DNA of 32,829 bases. Source: Verrucomicrobiaceae bacterium (GTDB lineage Bacteria; Verrucomicrobiota; Verrucomicrobiia; Verrucomicrobiales; Verrucomicrobiaceae). Positions 24,210 through 32,829 of this stretch are shown here, one piece after another (the stretch's first letter is position 1; each line of letters starts with the position of its first letter). Location of the stretch: NCBI GenBank assembly GCA_016795375.1, contig JAEUHJ010000052.1, positions 1 to 32,829 on the forward strand. The letters are read 5' to 3'. The notes beneath the pieces were generated by a model. That model searched no databases. It was given only the letters and a program-made list of their open reading frames with translations, and was not told where the DNA came from. Made by a program: the position numbers and the translations under genes.

Positions 24210-24267
24210 GTGGCCGACTTTTTCCAAAAGTCGTGTCCCGGCTCGATTTTCGGAGAAAATCGGCCAC
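24210..24267. repeat. Double-hairpin palindromic element between SDR and CoA-transferase genes
   Basis: Outer arms GTGGCCGA (24210-24217) and TCGGCCAC (24260-24267) enclose two perfect 8-bp hairpins. These are CGACTTTT-tcc-AAAAGTCG at 24215-24233 and CGATTTTC-gga-GAAAATCG at 24244-24262, separated by ten bases. It begins three bases after the SDR stop and ends 12 bases before the next start, so the intergenic space is essentially this element. The same plan (outer arms overlapping two inner hairpins) is used by the unrelated sequence at 1908-1960. Confidence 0.88.
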
Positions 24268-24279
24268 GCTAAAACTTTC

Positions 24280-25740
24280 ATGCGCGCCCCCGCCCACATC
24301 ACCACCGCAGACGAGGCCGTCGCCGCGATTCCGAGCGGTACCACGGTGGCGGTCAGCGGCTTTGTCGGCGCGGGCCACCCGGAGATGGTCACCGCGGCGT
24401 TGGAGCGCCGGTTTCTGCAAACCGGCACGCCATGCGACCTCACGCTGTTCTACTGCGCCGGCCAGGGGGACAGGCTGGAGCGTGGACTGAACCACCTCGC
24501 GCATCGCGGGCTGCTCAAACGCATCGTCGGCGGACATTGGAACCTCGCGCCGAAGCTCGGGGAGCTCGCCCTCGCCAATGAAGTCGAGGCCTACAACCTG
24601 CCGCAGGGCGTGATGTGCGTGCTGACGCGCGAGATCGCGGCGAAGCGGCCCGGATTGATCACCAAAGTCGGCCTGAACACCTTCATCGATCCCGTCCACA
24701 CCGGCGGACGCATGAATGCGCGCACCACCGAGCCGCTCGTCGAGCGCATCGAGATCGGCGGCGAGACATGGCTGCGCTACAAGCCGATGCCGATCCATGT
24801 CGCGCTCATCCGTGCGACGTATGCCGACCACGGCGGCAATCTGAGCATGGAATGCGAAGGCTTGATCAGCGAGGTGCTGCCCATGGCCCAGGCGGCGAAG
24901 AACCACGGCGGCATCGTCATCGCGCAGGTCGAAAGCGTCGTGGACCAACTGCCCGATCCCAAATCCGTGCGTGTCCCCGGCATCCTCGTCGATTACGTCG
25001 TCACCTCCTCGGGCGTGCAGCATGACCAGACTTTTGGTGAAGTCTTCAACGAAGACTTCGTCGTCTCCGGCGACGGCAGCTTCGAGCTTCCCGTCATGCC
25101 TGACTCGGAGCGCAAGCGCATCGGCGCACGCGCCTTGCGTGAGATCCGCAGGGGCGACATCGTGAACCTCGGCATCGGCCTCCCCGAGGCCGTGGCGATG
25201 GTCGCGGCGGAGACAGCACGCCTGCAGGAGTTCACGCTCACCATCGAAAGCGGCCCCACCGGCGGCGTGCCCGCGTCAGGCCTCAGCTTCGGTTGCAGTC
25301 ATTTTCCAGAGGCGATCATCGACCAGCCATCGCAATTCGACTTCTACGACGGCGGCGGCATCGACATCGGCGTGCTCGGCGCGGTGGAGATCGACGCCGA
25401 GGGCAGTGTGAACGTCGCCAGCTTCGCCGGACGCTTCGCCGGGGTCGGCGGTTTTGTGAACATCACGCAAAGCGCCCGCCGCCTCGTGTTCTGCTGCACC
25501 TTCCAGGCGAAGGGAAACGCGAAATTTGTGAAGCAAATCCAGCATGTGTGCTTCCACGGCCCCACTGCGCTGAAAAACGGGCAGCAGGTCATCTACGTCA
25601 CGGAGCGCGCCGTGTTCGAGCTTACGCCACAGGGACTACGCCTCGTCGAAATCGCCGCCGGGCTCGATTTGCAACGCGACGTGCTCGATCTGATGCAATT
25701 CACACCGCTGCTCGCCGAAACCATCGCCACCATCCCATGA
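24280..25740 (+). CDS. Acyl-CoA:acetate/acetoacetate CoA-transferase (Pct-like, fused alpha-beta)
   Basis: 486 residues from the ATG at 24280; in-frame codons back to 24160 run through the hairpin repeat and the SDR end and are not used. It is a family I CoA-transferase with both halves in one chain. The alpha half has IPSGTTVAVSGFVGAGHPE and the glycine-rich VGGHWNLAPKL; the beta half carries the catalytic-glutamate motif E323-S-G-P-T-G-G and FYDGGGIDIGVLGAVEID. The glutamate position is very near that of propionate CoA-transferase. It moves CoA between short acyl groups such as acetate, propionate and acetoacetate. Its stop overlaps the thiolase start (ATGA). Confidence 0.92.
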   Translation: MRAPAHITTADEAVAAIPSGTTVAVSGFVGAGHPEMVTAALERRFLQTGTPCDLTLFYCAGQGDRLERGLNHLAHRGLLKRIVGGHWNLAPKLGELALANEVEAYNLPQGVMCVLTREIAAKRPGLITKVGLNTFIDPVHTGGRMNARTTEPLVERIEIGGETWLRYKPMPIHVALIRATYADHGGNLSMECEGLISEVLPMAQAAKNHGGIVIAQVESVVDQLPDPKSVRVPGILVDYVVTSSGVQHDQTFGEVFNEDFVVSGDGSFELPVMPDSERKRIGARALREIRRGDIVNLGIGLPEAVAMVAAETARLQEFTLTIESGPTGGVPASGLSFGCSHFPEAIIDQPSQFDFYDGGGIDIGVLGAVEIDAEGSVNVASFAGRFAGVGGFVNITQSARRLVFCCTFQAKGNAKFVKQIQHVCFHGPTALKNGQQVIYVTERAVFELTPQGLRLVEIAAGLDLQRDVLDLMQFTPLLAETIATIP

Positions 25741-26888
25741 AGCCTGTTTACATCATCGAAGCCAAGCGCACCCCCATCGGCCGGTTCGGCGGCGGATTGA
25801 AAACACTCAGCGCAGCGGAACTCGGCCACGGCCTTGGCGAGGCGATGCTGCCGCAGAACCTGCGCCCGCACATCCAGCAGGTCATCCTCGGCCAGGTGCT
25901 GCAAGCGGGCGCGGGCATGAACGTGGCGCGTCAGATCGGCCTCAAACTCGGTCTGCCTCAAGAAGTGCCCGCCTTTACCGTGAACATGGCCTGCGGCTCG
26001 TCATTGAAAGCGGTGGCGCTCGCCGCTGATGCGATCGCGAGTGGTGAAAGCGATCTCATTCTCGCCGGCGGCGTCGAATCGATGAGCCGTGCGCCGCATT
26101 ACGCGATGGATCTGCGTTTCGGCAAAAAACTCGGCGATTCATCACTGCAAGATGCGATGTTTGTCGATGGGCTGACTGATCCGTTGCTCAAAATCGGCAT
26201 GGGCGAGACGGCGGAGCGCATCGCCGACAAACACGGCATCACCCGCGCCGAACAAGACGCCTTCGCCGCGCTCAGCCAAAGCCGCGTCGCGGCCAGTCGT
26301 GCCGCCTTGAGCCGCGAAATCATCCCTGCTGGTGATTTGACTGACGACGAGCATCCGCGTGCCGACACGACCGTCGAATCGCTCGCGAAATTGAAACCCG
26401 CCTTCCGCAAAAACGGCACCGTGACCGCCGGGAACGCGTCCGGCATCAATGACGGCGCGGCCTTGGTGCTCTTGGCCGGTGAAGATGCCGTTTCGCGTCA
26501 TGGTTTGCAGCCACGCGCCCGCATCATCGCCACCGCCGCAGTCGGTTGTGATCCGGCTGTGATGGGACTCGGCCCCGTCGGCGCGATCCGCAAAGTTTGC
26601 GCCCAAACCGGCTGGAGCCTCGATCAAGTTGATGCCATCGAGATCAATGAAGCCTTTGCCGTGCAAACTCTCGGCTGCGTGAAGGAACTCGGCCTCGACA
26701 CCGCTAGGCTGAATCCACGCGGCGGTGCCATCGCACTGGGCCATCCGATCGGTGCCAGCGGAGCGCGCGTCTTGATCACTCTTCTGCATCACCTCGAAGA
26801 CAACAATTTTAAGCGCGGCATCGCCAGCCTCTGCATCGGCGGCGGCATGGGCATCGCGATGGCGGTGGAAACAGCGCAAGCCGATTGA
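25737..26888 (+). CDS. Acetyl-CoA C-acetyltransferase (thiolase)
   Basis: 383 residues. The ATG at 25737 overlaps the preceding TGA (ATGA), which fixes the start; the frame further upstream is antisense-like noise in the CoA-transferase. Catalytic residues are in place: nucleophile Cys86 in VNMACGSSLKAV, His336 in NPRGGAIALGHPIG, and Cys366 in SLCIGGGMG, plus VDAIEINEAFAVQ. It condenses or cleaves acetoacetyl-CoA. With the CoA-transferase and SDR it would link acetate/acetoacetate activation, acetoacetyl-CoA and 3-hydroxybutyryl-CoA. No polymer synthase gene is nearby, so polyhydroxybutyrate synthesis is only a possibility. Confidence 0.96.
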   Translation: MKPVYIIEAKRTPIGRFGGGLKTLSAAELGHGLGEAMLPQNLRPHIQQVILGQVLQAGAGMNVARQIGLKLGLPQEVPAFTVNMACGSSLKAVALAADAIASGESDLILAGGVESMSRAPHYAMDLRFGKKLGDSSLQDAMFVDGLTDPLLKIGMGETAERIADKHGITRAEQDAFAALSQSRVAASRAALSREIIPAGDLTDDEHPRADTTVESLAKLKPAFRKNGTVTAGNASGINDGAALVLLAGEDAVSRHGLQPRARIIATAAVGCDPAVMGLGPVGAIRKVCAQTGWSLDQVDAIEINEAFAVQTLGCVKELGLDTARLNPRGGAIALGHPIGASGARVLITLLHHLEDNNFKRGIASLCIGGGMGIAMAVETAQAD

Positions 26889-26903
26889 CTGGCAGGACAT
26901 CGT

Positions 26904-27560
26904 ATGATCGACTCTGCCATGGCCATTTCCACGCAGAGCATCGAGGCGAGCGCAAAATTTGACGAGGTGCGTCAATCTTACGAGTGCCACGATCACCAGC
27001 ATGCGGTTGCCGTTCTCACGCTCGATTTCCCCGAGTTATTCATCGAGATTTGCGATGTGCTTCTGACCTTTCACATCCTGGTGGATGAGATCAAGGCACC
27101 CGGCGGCAACGAAAGCGCCATCCCAAAGAAAGTTGCCGAATTGCTGCGTCCCAAAGGCTGGATCGAGAGGAAATTGGAGGCCAAGCAAGTGGTTGATGAC
27201 ATCCCCATCTCCGTGGATACCCACAAAGTCGATTTCGTAAAAGGCGAGGTGGCTTTCGATCTGGAATGGAACAGCAAGGACCAAACTTTCGACCGTGACT
27301 TGCTGACCTTCAAAGCATTCTTCGAATACAAGAAGATTGCAGTCGCGGTATTGCTCACACGATCCACTTCACTTGAGAAGTTTTTCAAGGATCTCGGCAA
27401 GTATCAGGATGAGAAAACCGGTGAGACAAAAGCTTACAAAGACAAATTTGGAGCCTCAACCACACACATCGACAAGCTGCTGCCACGCCTCGTTGCCGGA
27501 CGTAGCGCTGGCTGTCCTGTGCTTGCCATTGGAATCACCAACAAACAGATCGAGTCATGA
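26904..27560 (+). CDS. Type II restriction endonuclease, BglII/BstYI-like
   Basis: 218 residues, or 213 from the ATG at 26919. The segment HKVDFVKGEVAFDLEWNSKDQTFDRDLLTFKAFF followed by IAVAVLLTRSTSLEKFFKDLGKY is recognisable as the BglII/BstYI restriction endonuclease family. Asp110, Glu121 and Asn123/Lys125 are candidate PD-(D/E)xK metal-site residues. Known members cut around GATC cores (AGATCT, RGATCY), but the sequence recognised here cannot be deduced. The stop overlaps the methyltransferase start as ATGA, so the pair is a restriction-modification operon with the nuclease first. The gene looks less GC-rich than the thiolase and sdh genes either side, suggesting acquisition. Confidence 0.85.
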   Translation: MIDSAMAISTQSIEASAKFDEVRQSYECHDHQHAVAVLTLDFPELFIEICDVLLTFHILVDEIKAPGGNESAIPKKVAELLRPKGWIERKLEAKQVVDDIPISVDTHKVDFVKGEVAFDLEWNSKDQTFDRDLLTFKAFFEYKKIAVAVLLTRSTSLEKFFKDLGKYQDEKTGETKAYKDKFGASTTHIDKLLPRLVAGRSAGCPVLAIGITNKQIES

Positions 27561-28255
27561 ACAACATCGTCCAAATACCGGAGGTCAGCGCCGCCACGGA
27601 TCTTGAGAGAAAAGTACTGGGCCCGTATGCCACCATTCTCGCGGACCCACCGTGGCAGTTCCAAAACCGTACAGGCAAGATGGCTCCGGAACATCGCCGG
27701 CTGCTGCGCTACCCAACAATGGAACTCCAAGAAATCATGGATCTGCCAATCTCCCAATTGGCGGCGCGACAAAGCCATCTCTACCTCTGGGTTCCCAATG
27801 CGCTGTTACAGGAAGGACTCCGTGTGATGGCTGCATGGGGGTTCACCTACAAGTCCAATCTCGTCTGGTACAAGATTCGTAAAGATAGAGGTCCGGATGG
27901 ACGCGGGGTTGGCTTTTACTTCCGCAACGTGACCGAACTCATCCTGTTCGGAGTGAAGGGCAGCATGCGCACGCTTCCACCGGGCCGAACGCAGGTGAAC
28001 CTGCTTTCCACACAAAAGCGTGAACACTCTCGCAAACCGGACGAGATTTACGACTTGGTCGAATCGTGCTCACCCGGCCCTTATCTTGAGCTTTTTGCAC
28101 GATTCCGTCGCCCTGGATGGGACCAGTGGGGCAACGAGGATGTCGAAACCAACTCGTTGCACGATGTAGCACACCGTACTGGACACATTGACCCGCAGCT
28201 CCGGCTCCTGGAAGCTCCAGCAGCCTACAAAGCCAGAAAGAAGAAGCTCGCTTAG
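27557..28255 (+). CDS. MT-A70 family DNA N6-adenine methyltransferase
   Basis: 232 residues. The catalytic D30-P-P-W33 sits in YATILADPPWQFQ, followed by SHLYLWVPNALLQEGL. The S-adenosylmethionine-binding side is near KREHSRKPDEIYDLVESCSPGPYLELFARF (about 154-183) and WDQWGNE. This is the MT-A70/MunI-like branch that methylates adenine in DNA in bacteria. It starts inside the nuclease stop codon, so it is the protective half of the restriction-modification pair. Composition is again less GC-rich than the flanks. Adenine methylation is predicted from the family; the site is unknown. Confidence 0.92.
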   Translation: MNNIVQIPEVSAATDLERKVLGPYATILADPPWQFQNRTGKMAPEHRRLLRYPTMELQEIMDLPISQLAARQSHLYLWVPNALLQEGLRVMAAWGFTYKSNLVWYKIRKDRGPDGRGVGFYFRNVTELILFGVKGSMRTLPPGRTQVNLLSTQKREHSRKPDEIYDLVESCSPGPYLELFARFRRPGWDQWGNEDVETNSLHDVAHRTGHIDPQLRLLEAPAAYKARKKKLA

Positions 28256-28411
28256 CAAACGGCACTCCAGGCAGGCTTGATGCTGAGGTGCTGCCTTCTC
28301 GATGGCGGTGGAGCGTCCTTGAGACGCGTTCGCAGCTCTCACGCCGGAGGAAAATTCAACGCCTGCTTGCATGGGGGCGAGGCATGCCCATGATGGACGC
28401 CCACTCTCCCC

Positions 28412-29116
28412 ATGAGCGCTGTTTTTGACTCTCTTTCGCGGTTCTACGCCTCCTCCATCGGCAAGAAGATCCTGGTGGCCCTGACGGGCCTCGTGCTGAT
28501 CGGTTTCGTGCTCGGCCACATGATCGGCAATTTGCTCATCTTTGTCGGCAGGGATGCGATCAATGAATACGGGCACATGCTGCAAACCGCCCTGCATGGC
28601 GGCGGCGTCTGGATCGCCCGCCTCGGCCTGCTGGCCTGCGTCCTCATCCATGTGGTGGCCACGGTTTCCCTGACGAAGGCCAGCCGCGCCGCACGTCCTG
28701 ACGCCTACGGTCGGCACAAGGCGCAGGTGAGCAGCACCGCCTCGCGCACGATGATCTGGAGCGGCCTGACGATCCTGGCCTTCGTCGTTTATCACCTGCT
28801 GCATTTCACGGCGCATGTGGGCAACGATTACGCGACTTACAAGACCACGCTGCATGGCGAAGCGGTGCATGATGTGTATCGCATGGTCATCGCGGGCTTC
28901 TCGTGGGCACCGGCCTCCATCTTCTACCTCATCGCCATGGCGCTGCTGTGCAGCCATCTGAGCCACGGTTTCAGCAGCCTCTTCCAGACGCTCGGCATCA
29001 GCACGGACAAGACGGAGCCGGTGTTCAAGAAGGCCGGTTATGCCTTCGCCGGCCTCATCTTCGCCGGAAACGCCGCCATCGTCCTCTCCATCTGGCTCTT
29101 CGGCTACGGAAGCTAG
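28412..29116 (+). CDS. sdhC: Succinate dehydrogenase cytochrome b558 subunit
   Basis: 234 residues with five membrane helices, at about 19-44, 66-88, 115-137, 165-187 and 207-230. This is the single-subunit diheme anchor of b558-type succinate:quinone reductases (as in Bacillus, Bacteroidota and PVC bacteria). Candidate heme-ligand histidines are His36 in VLGHMIGN, His80 in LIHVVA, His128 in VYHLLHFT and His182/His185 in SHLSHG. The ATG at 28412 gives the usual short cytoplasmic N-terminus. The 156 bases upstream, after the methyltransferase stop, contain no gene and presumably the operon promoter, though I see no confident hexamers. A long inverted repeat separates it from sdhA. Confidence 0.95.
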   Translation: MSAVFDSLSRFYASSIGKKILVALTGLVLIGFVLGHMIGNLLIFVGRDAINEYGHMLQTALHGGGVWIARLGLLACVLIHVVATVSLTKASRAARPDAYGRHKAQVSSTASRTMIWSGLTILAFVVYHLLHFTAHVGNDYATYKTTLHGEAVHDVYRMVIAGFSWAPASIFYLIAMALLCSHLSHGFSSLFQTLGISTDKTEPVFKKAGYAFAGLIFAGNAAIVLSIWLFGYGS

Positions 29117-29121
29117 TTTTT

Positions 29122-29217
29122 GACAGGATTAACAGGACTGAAATGGATTAACAGGATGACCGCCAAACCTGAAATTCCCAATCCTGTTAATCCAACCTGA
29201 ATCCTGTAAATCCTGTC
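29122..29217. repeat. Imperfect inverted repeat of ggattaacag units between sdhC and sdhA
   Basis: Left arm 29122-29157 (gacaggattaacagg... type) and right arm 29181-29217 are reverse complements over about 36 bases with roughly five mismatches and one indel, separated by 23 bases. Each arm holds two copies of a unit like GGATTAACAGGA. In RNA it would form a long stem between the sdhC stop (29116) and sdhA start (29233), filling the gap. It could act on transcript processing or stability; no T-tract follows, so a terminator is unlikely. Confidence 0.88.
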
Positions 29218-29232
29218 CAATTCATCTCTCTC

Positions 29233-31149
<1,917 letters not shown>

Positions 31150-31167
31150 CGCCTTTCTCACGTCCCC

Positions 31168-31956
31168 ATGTCCAATCTCAATCTTCACCTCAAAGTCTGG
31201 CGTCAGAACGCGGGTCAGCCCGGTCACTTCCAGGACATCGAAGCGCCGGAAATCCCGGATCATGCTTCGTTCCTCGAAATGATGGACATCGTGAACGAGC
31301 GCCTCATTTCCAAAGGCCAGGAGCCCGTCGCATTCGATCATGACTGCCGTGAAGGCATCTGCGGCGCGTGCTCCATGCAGATCAACGGCGTTCCGCACGG
31401 CCCGGAGAAAGCCACCACGACCTGCCAGCTCCACATGCGCAAGTTCCGCACCGGCGACACGATCTGGGTCGAGCCCTTCCGCGCGAAGGCCTTCCCGGTC
31501 ATCAAGGACCTCGTCGTCGATCGCGGTGCGTTTGACCGCATCCAGCAGGCCGGTGGATTCGTCAGCGTGCGCACCGGCGCTCCGCAGGATGCCAACGCGC
31601 TGCCCATCGGCAAAGAAACCGCCGACGCGGCGATGGACGCAGCCGAGTGCATCGGCTGCGGCGCCTGCGTGGCCGCGTGCAAAAACGCCAGCGCCATGCT
31701 TTTCGTCTCCGCCAAGGCCGGCCAGCTCAATCTCCTGCCACAAGGCCAGCCCGAGAAGGACCGCCGCACACTCGGCATGGTCCGCCAGATGGACAAGGAA
31801 GGCTTCGGCAACTGCACCAATCAATACGAGTGCGAAGCCGCCTGCCCGAAGGAAATCAGCGTCCGCTGGATCACCAAGCTCAACCGCGACTACGCCGTGG
31901 CCGCCGTCAAAGAAACGTTTGGCAATTCGCGCAAAGAAGCGGGCGGCGGGGATTGA
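31168..31956 (+). CDS. sdhB: Succinate dehydrogenase iron-sulfur subunit
   Basis: 262 residues. The [2Fe-2S] ligands are Cys60, Cys65, Cys68 and Cys86 ([12 protein letters not shown]...TTTCQLH). The [4Fe-4S] and [3Fe-4S] clusters use C161-I-G-C164-G-A-C167-x3-C171 and C216-TNQYE-C222-x3-C226-P. It passes electrons from SdhA FAD to the b558 hemes. It follows sdhA by 18 bases. A GC-rich hairpin overlaps the stop codon (around 31942-31966), but it has no T-tract. Confidence 0.97.
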   Translation: MSNLNLHLKVWRQNAGQPGHFQDIEAPEIPDHASFLEMMDIVNERLISKGQEPVAFDHDCREGICGACSMQINGVPHGPEKATTTCQLHMRKFRTGDTIWVEPFRAKAFPVIKDLVVDRGAFDRIQQAGGFVSVRTGAPQDANALPIGKETADAAMDAAECIGCGACVAACKNASAMLFVSAKAGQLNLLPQGQPEKDRRTLGMVRQMDKEGFGNCTNQYECEAACPKEISVRWITKLNRDYAVAAVKETFGNSRKEAGGGD

Positions 31957-32009
31957 GGCCGCCGCCTCCCGTGCAACAGGCCGGAAGCTCCAGCCGCGCA
32001 GCGGCGGGC

Positions 32010-32399
32010 CTACCTGATCTCGAAGAACCCGAAGAAAAACAGCACCGCCGCCTGTTCTCTCGTCACGCCCTCAGCCTTGCCGATGATGTGGCCGTGCTCC
32101 CGCACGGTGCCATCCGCTTCGACTTTCCCGACAATGCTACCGTTCCTGCGCACGGCCCCGTTGTCCCCCACCTCCCCGACTAGGCTCCCATCCTTGCGGA
32201 TGCGCCCGTGGCCTTCGATCCTCCCCCGGATGCTGCCGGCCACGCTGATGCTGCCGTTGCTTTCAAACTCCCCCACAATGACGCCTTTCAGGCGCACCCG
32301 CCCTTTGTCATCCACCCGGCCGACGAGGGAGCCGCCCACGCGGATGTCCCCTGCCGCGGCGCAGGTGGTGAAAATGAGGAACGCCAGGAGATGCCGCAT
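32010..32399 (-). CDS. Exported protein of exact 16-residue glycine repeats (beta-solenoid-like)
   Basis: 129 residues with signal peptide MRHLLAFLIFTTCAAAG. The mature part is five and a third repeats of exactly 16 residues. Glycines fall at 23, 39, 55, 71, 87, 103, at 27, 43, 59, 75, 91, 107, and at 33, 49, 65, 81, 97; hydrophobic residues (L/I/V) sit two after each first glycine and two after each second and third. The unit is G-(S/V)-(L/I)-x-G-(R/E/K)-(V/I/F)-x4-G-x-(V/I)-x2. Such spacing suggests stacked beta-turns, as in a solenoid; it recalls bactofilin cores but I do not claim that family. It ends in a hydrophobic FFFGFF stretch. No known function. It is 24 bases downstream of the next gene on the same strand. 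Confidence 0.85.
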   Translation of the reverse strand: MRHLLAFLIFTTCAAAGDIRVGGSLVGRVDDKGRVRLKGVIVGEFESNGSISVAGSIRGRIEGHGRIRKDGSLVGEVGDNGAVRRNGSIVGKVEADGTVREHGHIIGKAEGVTREQAAVLFFFGFFEIR

Positions 32400-32423
32400 G
32401 ATCGGGAGTGTGCGCAGCGCACC

Positions 32424-32829
32424 TCAGTTCTTCTCCGCCGCAGACCTCTCCGCAGCACCATCCGCAGGCGGGCGGCGGAATCCCTCCCTGCCCTCCTTGG
32501 ATTCAGCGGACTTCTCCCTCGCCTTGCGGAACTCCTCACCCGTGATCTCCCGATAAACGTCACGCAGTTTCTTGAACCCCTCCATGCGCTCCGTCGGCGG
32601 GAGCTGCTCCAGCTTCGCCAGCGCCTCCTTCACGCGTGGCATCTGCATGATGCGCTCATGAAAGCGCCGCGTATCGTCGCGGCGCTCCGGTCGGGACATG
32701 GCCATCATCTCCGCGCCGAGGCGCACACCCGCCATACGGGCGAATTCGGGGGAATCCGGCTTCGGCATCTCCGGCAGGCCTTTTTGATCCATCGGGAACG
32801 GCGGCTTCACCTTCTCCAGGATCTTCGCC
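32424..32829 (-). CDS. Hypothetical helical protein, 5' end outside window
   Basis: The frame is open to the right edge (reading AKILEK before the GTG at 32808-32810), so the gene most likely starts outside; at least 134 codons are visible. The protein is charged, rich in Glu, Arg, Lys and Met, and predicted helical: RRDDTRRFHERIMQMPRVKEALAKLEQLPPTERMEGFKKLRDVYREITGEEFRKARE. The tail is Arg/Glu/Ala-rich. The spacing of LPPTER-type segments resembles small periplasmic DUF3106-like or metal-resistance helical proteins, but I cannot assign a family. It precedes the 16-residue-repeat gene by 24 bases and is probably in the same transcript. Confidence 0.6.
   Translation of the reverse strand, partial: AKILEKVKPPFPMDQKGLPEMPKPDSPEFARMAGVRLGAEMMAMSRPERRDDTRRFHERIMQMPRVKEALAKLEQLPPTERMEGFKKLRDVYREITGEEFRKAREKSAESKEGREGFRRPPADGAAERSAAEKN

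Noticed and set aside
23016..24443. Minus-strand open frame of 475 codons
   Set aside because: Covers the glyoxalase gene in another frame and the SDR gene antisense; no domain seen.
28256..28411. Possible remnant gene or IS end in the 156-base gap before sdhC
   Set aside because: No intact frame of its own, no terminal inverted repeats and no recognisable IS sequence; left as probable promoter region.
31942..31966. GC-rich hairpin at the end of sdhB as a rho-independent terminator
   Set aside because: The stem is short and ambiguous in register, it overlaps the stop codon, and no T-tract follows.

Overview
The window is a GC-rich chromosomal segment that looks like a Verrucomicrobiota genome, probably a Prosthecobacter/Verrucomicrobium-type member. 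The evidence is the mix of PVC-superphylum families (two DUF1501 proteins, a DUF1549/DUF1553 cytochrome-like protein, a large CxxCH heme-binding protein with HEAT-like repeats, DUF1080, a CxPSR sulfatase, several Tat-exported proteins), the LL-diaminopimelate aminotransferase route to lysine, and a three-gene b558-type succinate dehydrogenase. No tRNA, rRNA, CRISPR array, transposase or prophage gene was seen. Genes are tightly packed: no unassigned stretch exceeds about 160 bases, and most gaps are under 100.

Layout. 1-1454: 3' end of a DUF1501 gene facing two small genes of unknown function that overlap by ATGA. 1507-4884: a giant PVC-type heme-binding protein on the minus strand, divergent from dapL (4993-6228). 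6242-12395: a minus-strand run of Tat propeller protein, DUF1549/DUF1553 protein, DUF1080 protein, a four-helix-bundle (23S IVS-type) protein inside a 475-bp inverted-repeat element, and DUF1501. 12441-16804: further exported minus-strand genes (lactonase, esterase, Tat protein, zinc phospholipase C-like). 16902-23347: mostly housekeeping (recJ, DUF3592, sulfatase, BFN/DUF151, gamma carbonic anhydrase-like, HU, a BrnT/BrnA-type toxin-antitoxin pair, glyoxalase-like). 23448-26888: SDR, CoA-transferase and thiolase, a short-chain acyl-CoA cluster. 26904-28255: a type II restriction-modification pair. 28412-31956: sdhC-sdhA-sdhB. 32010-32829: an exported protein of exact 16-residue glycine repeats and the end of an unknown helical protein.

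How the genes fit together. The exported DUF1501/DUF1553/heme/sulfatase/esterase/lactonase set resembles the envelope machinery that PVC bacteria devote to complex, often sulfated, polysaccharides; the exact substrates cannot be read from sequence. The SDR-CoA-transferase-thiolase cluster and succinate dehydrogenase are central carbon functions.

The most unusual layer is the repeats. At least six structurally distinct short inverted or tandem repeat families lie in 32 kb, several inside reading frames that stay open. The heme-protein gene alone carries three: an N-terminal octamer element, a REPIN-like inverted pair with compensatory stem changes, and a double-hairpin element. The 475-bp element at 7637-8111 has near-perfect 33-bp inverted ends enclosing a gene of the family encoded in 23S rRNA intervening sequences; it sits in a protein-coding operon and supplies the start codon and first residues of the downstream DUF1501 protein. 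These are the best candidates for something undescribed.
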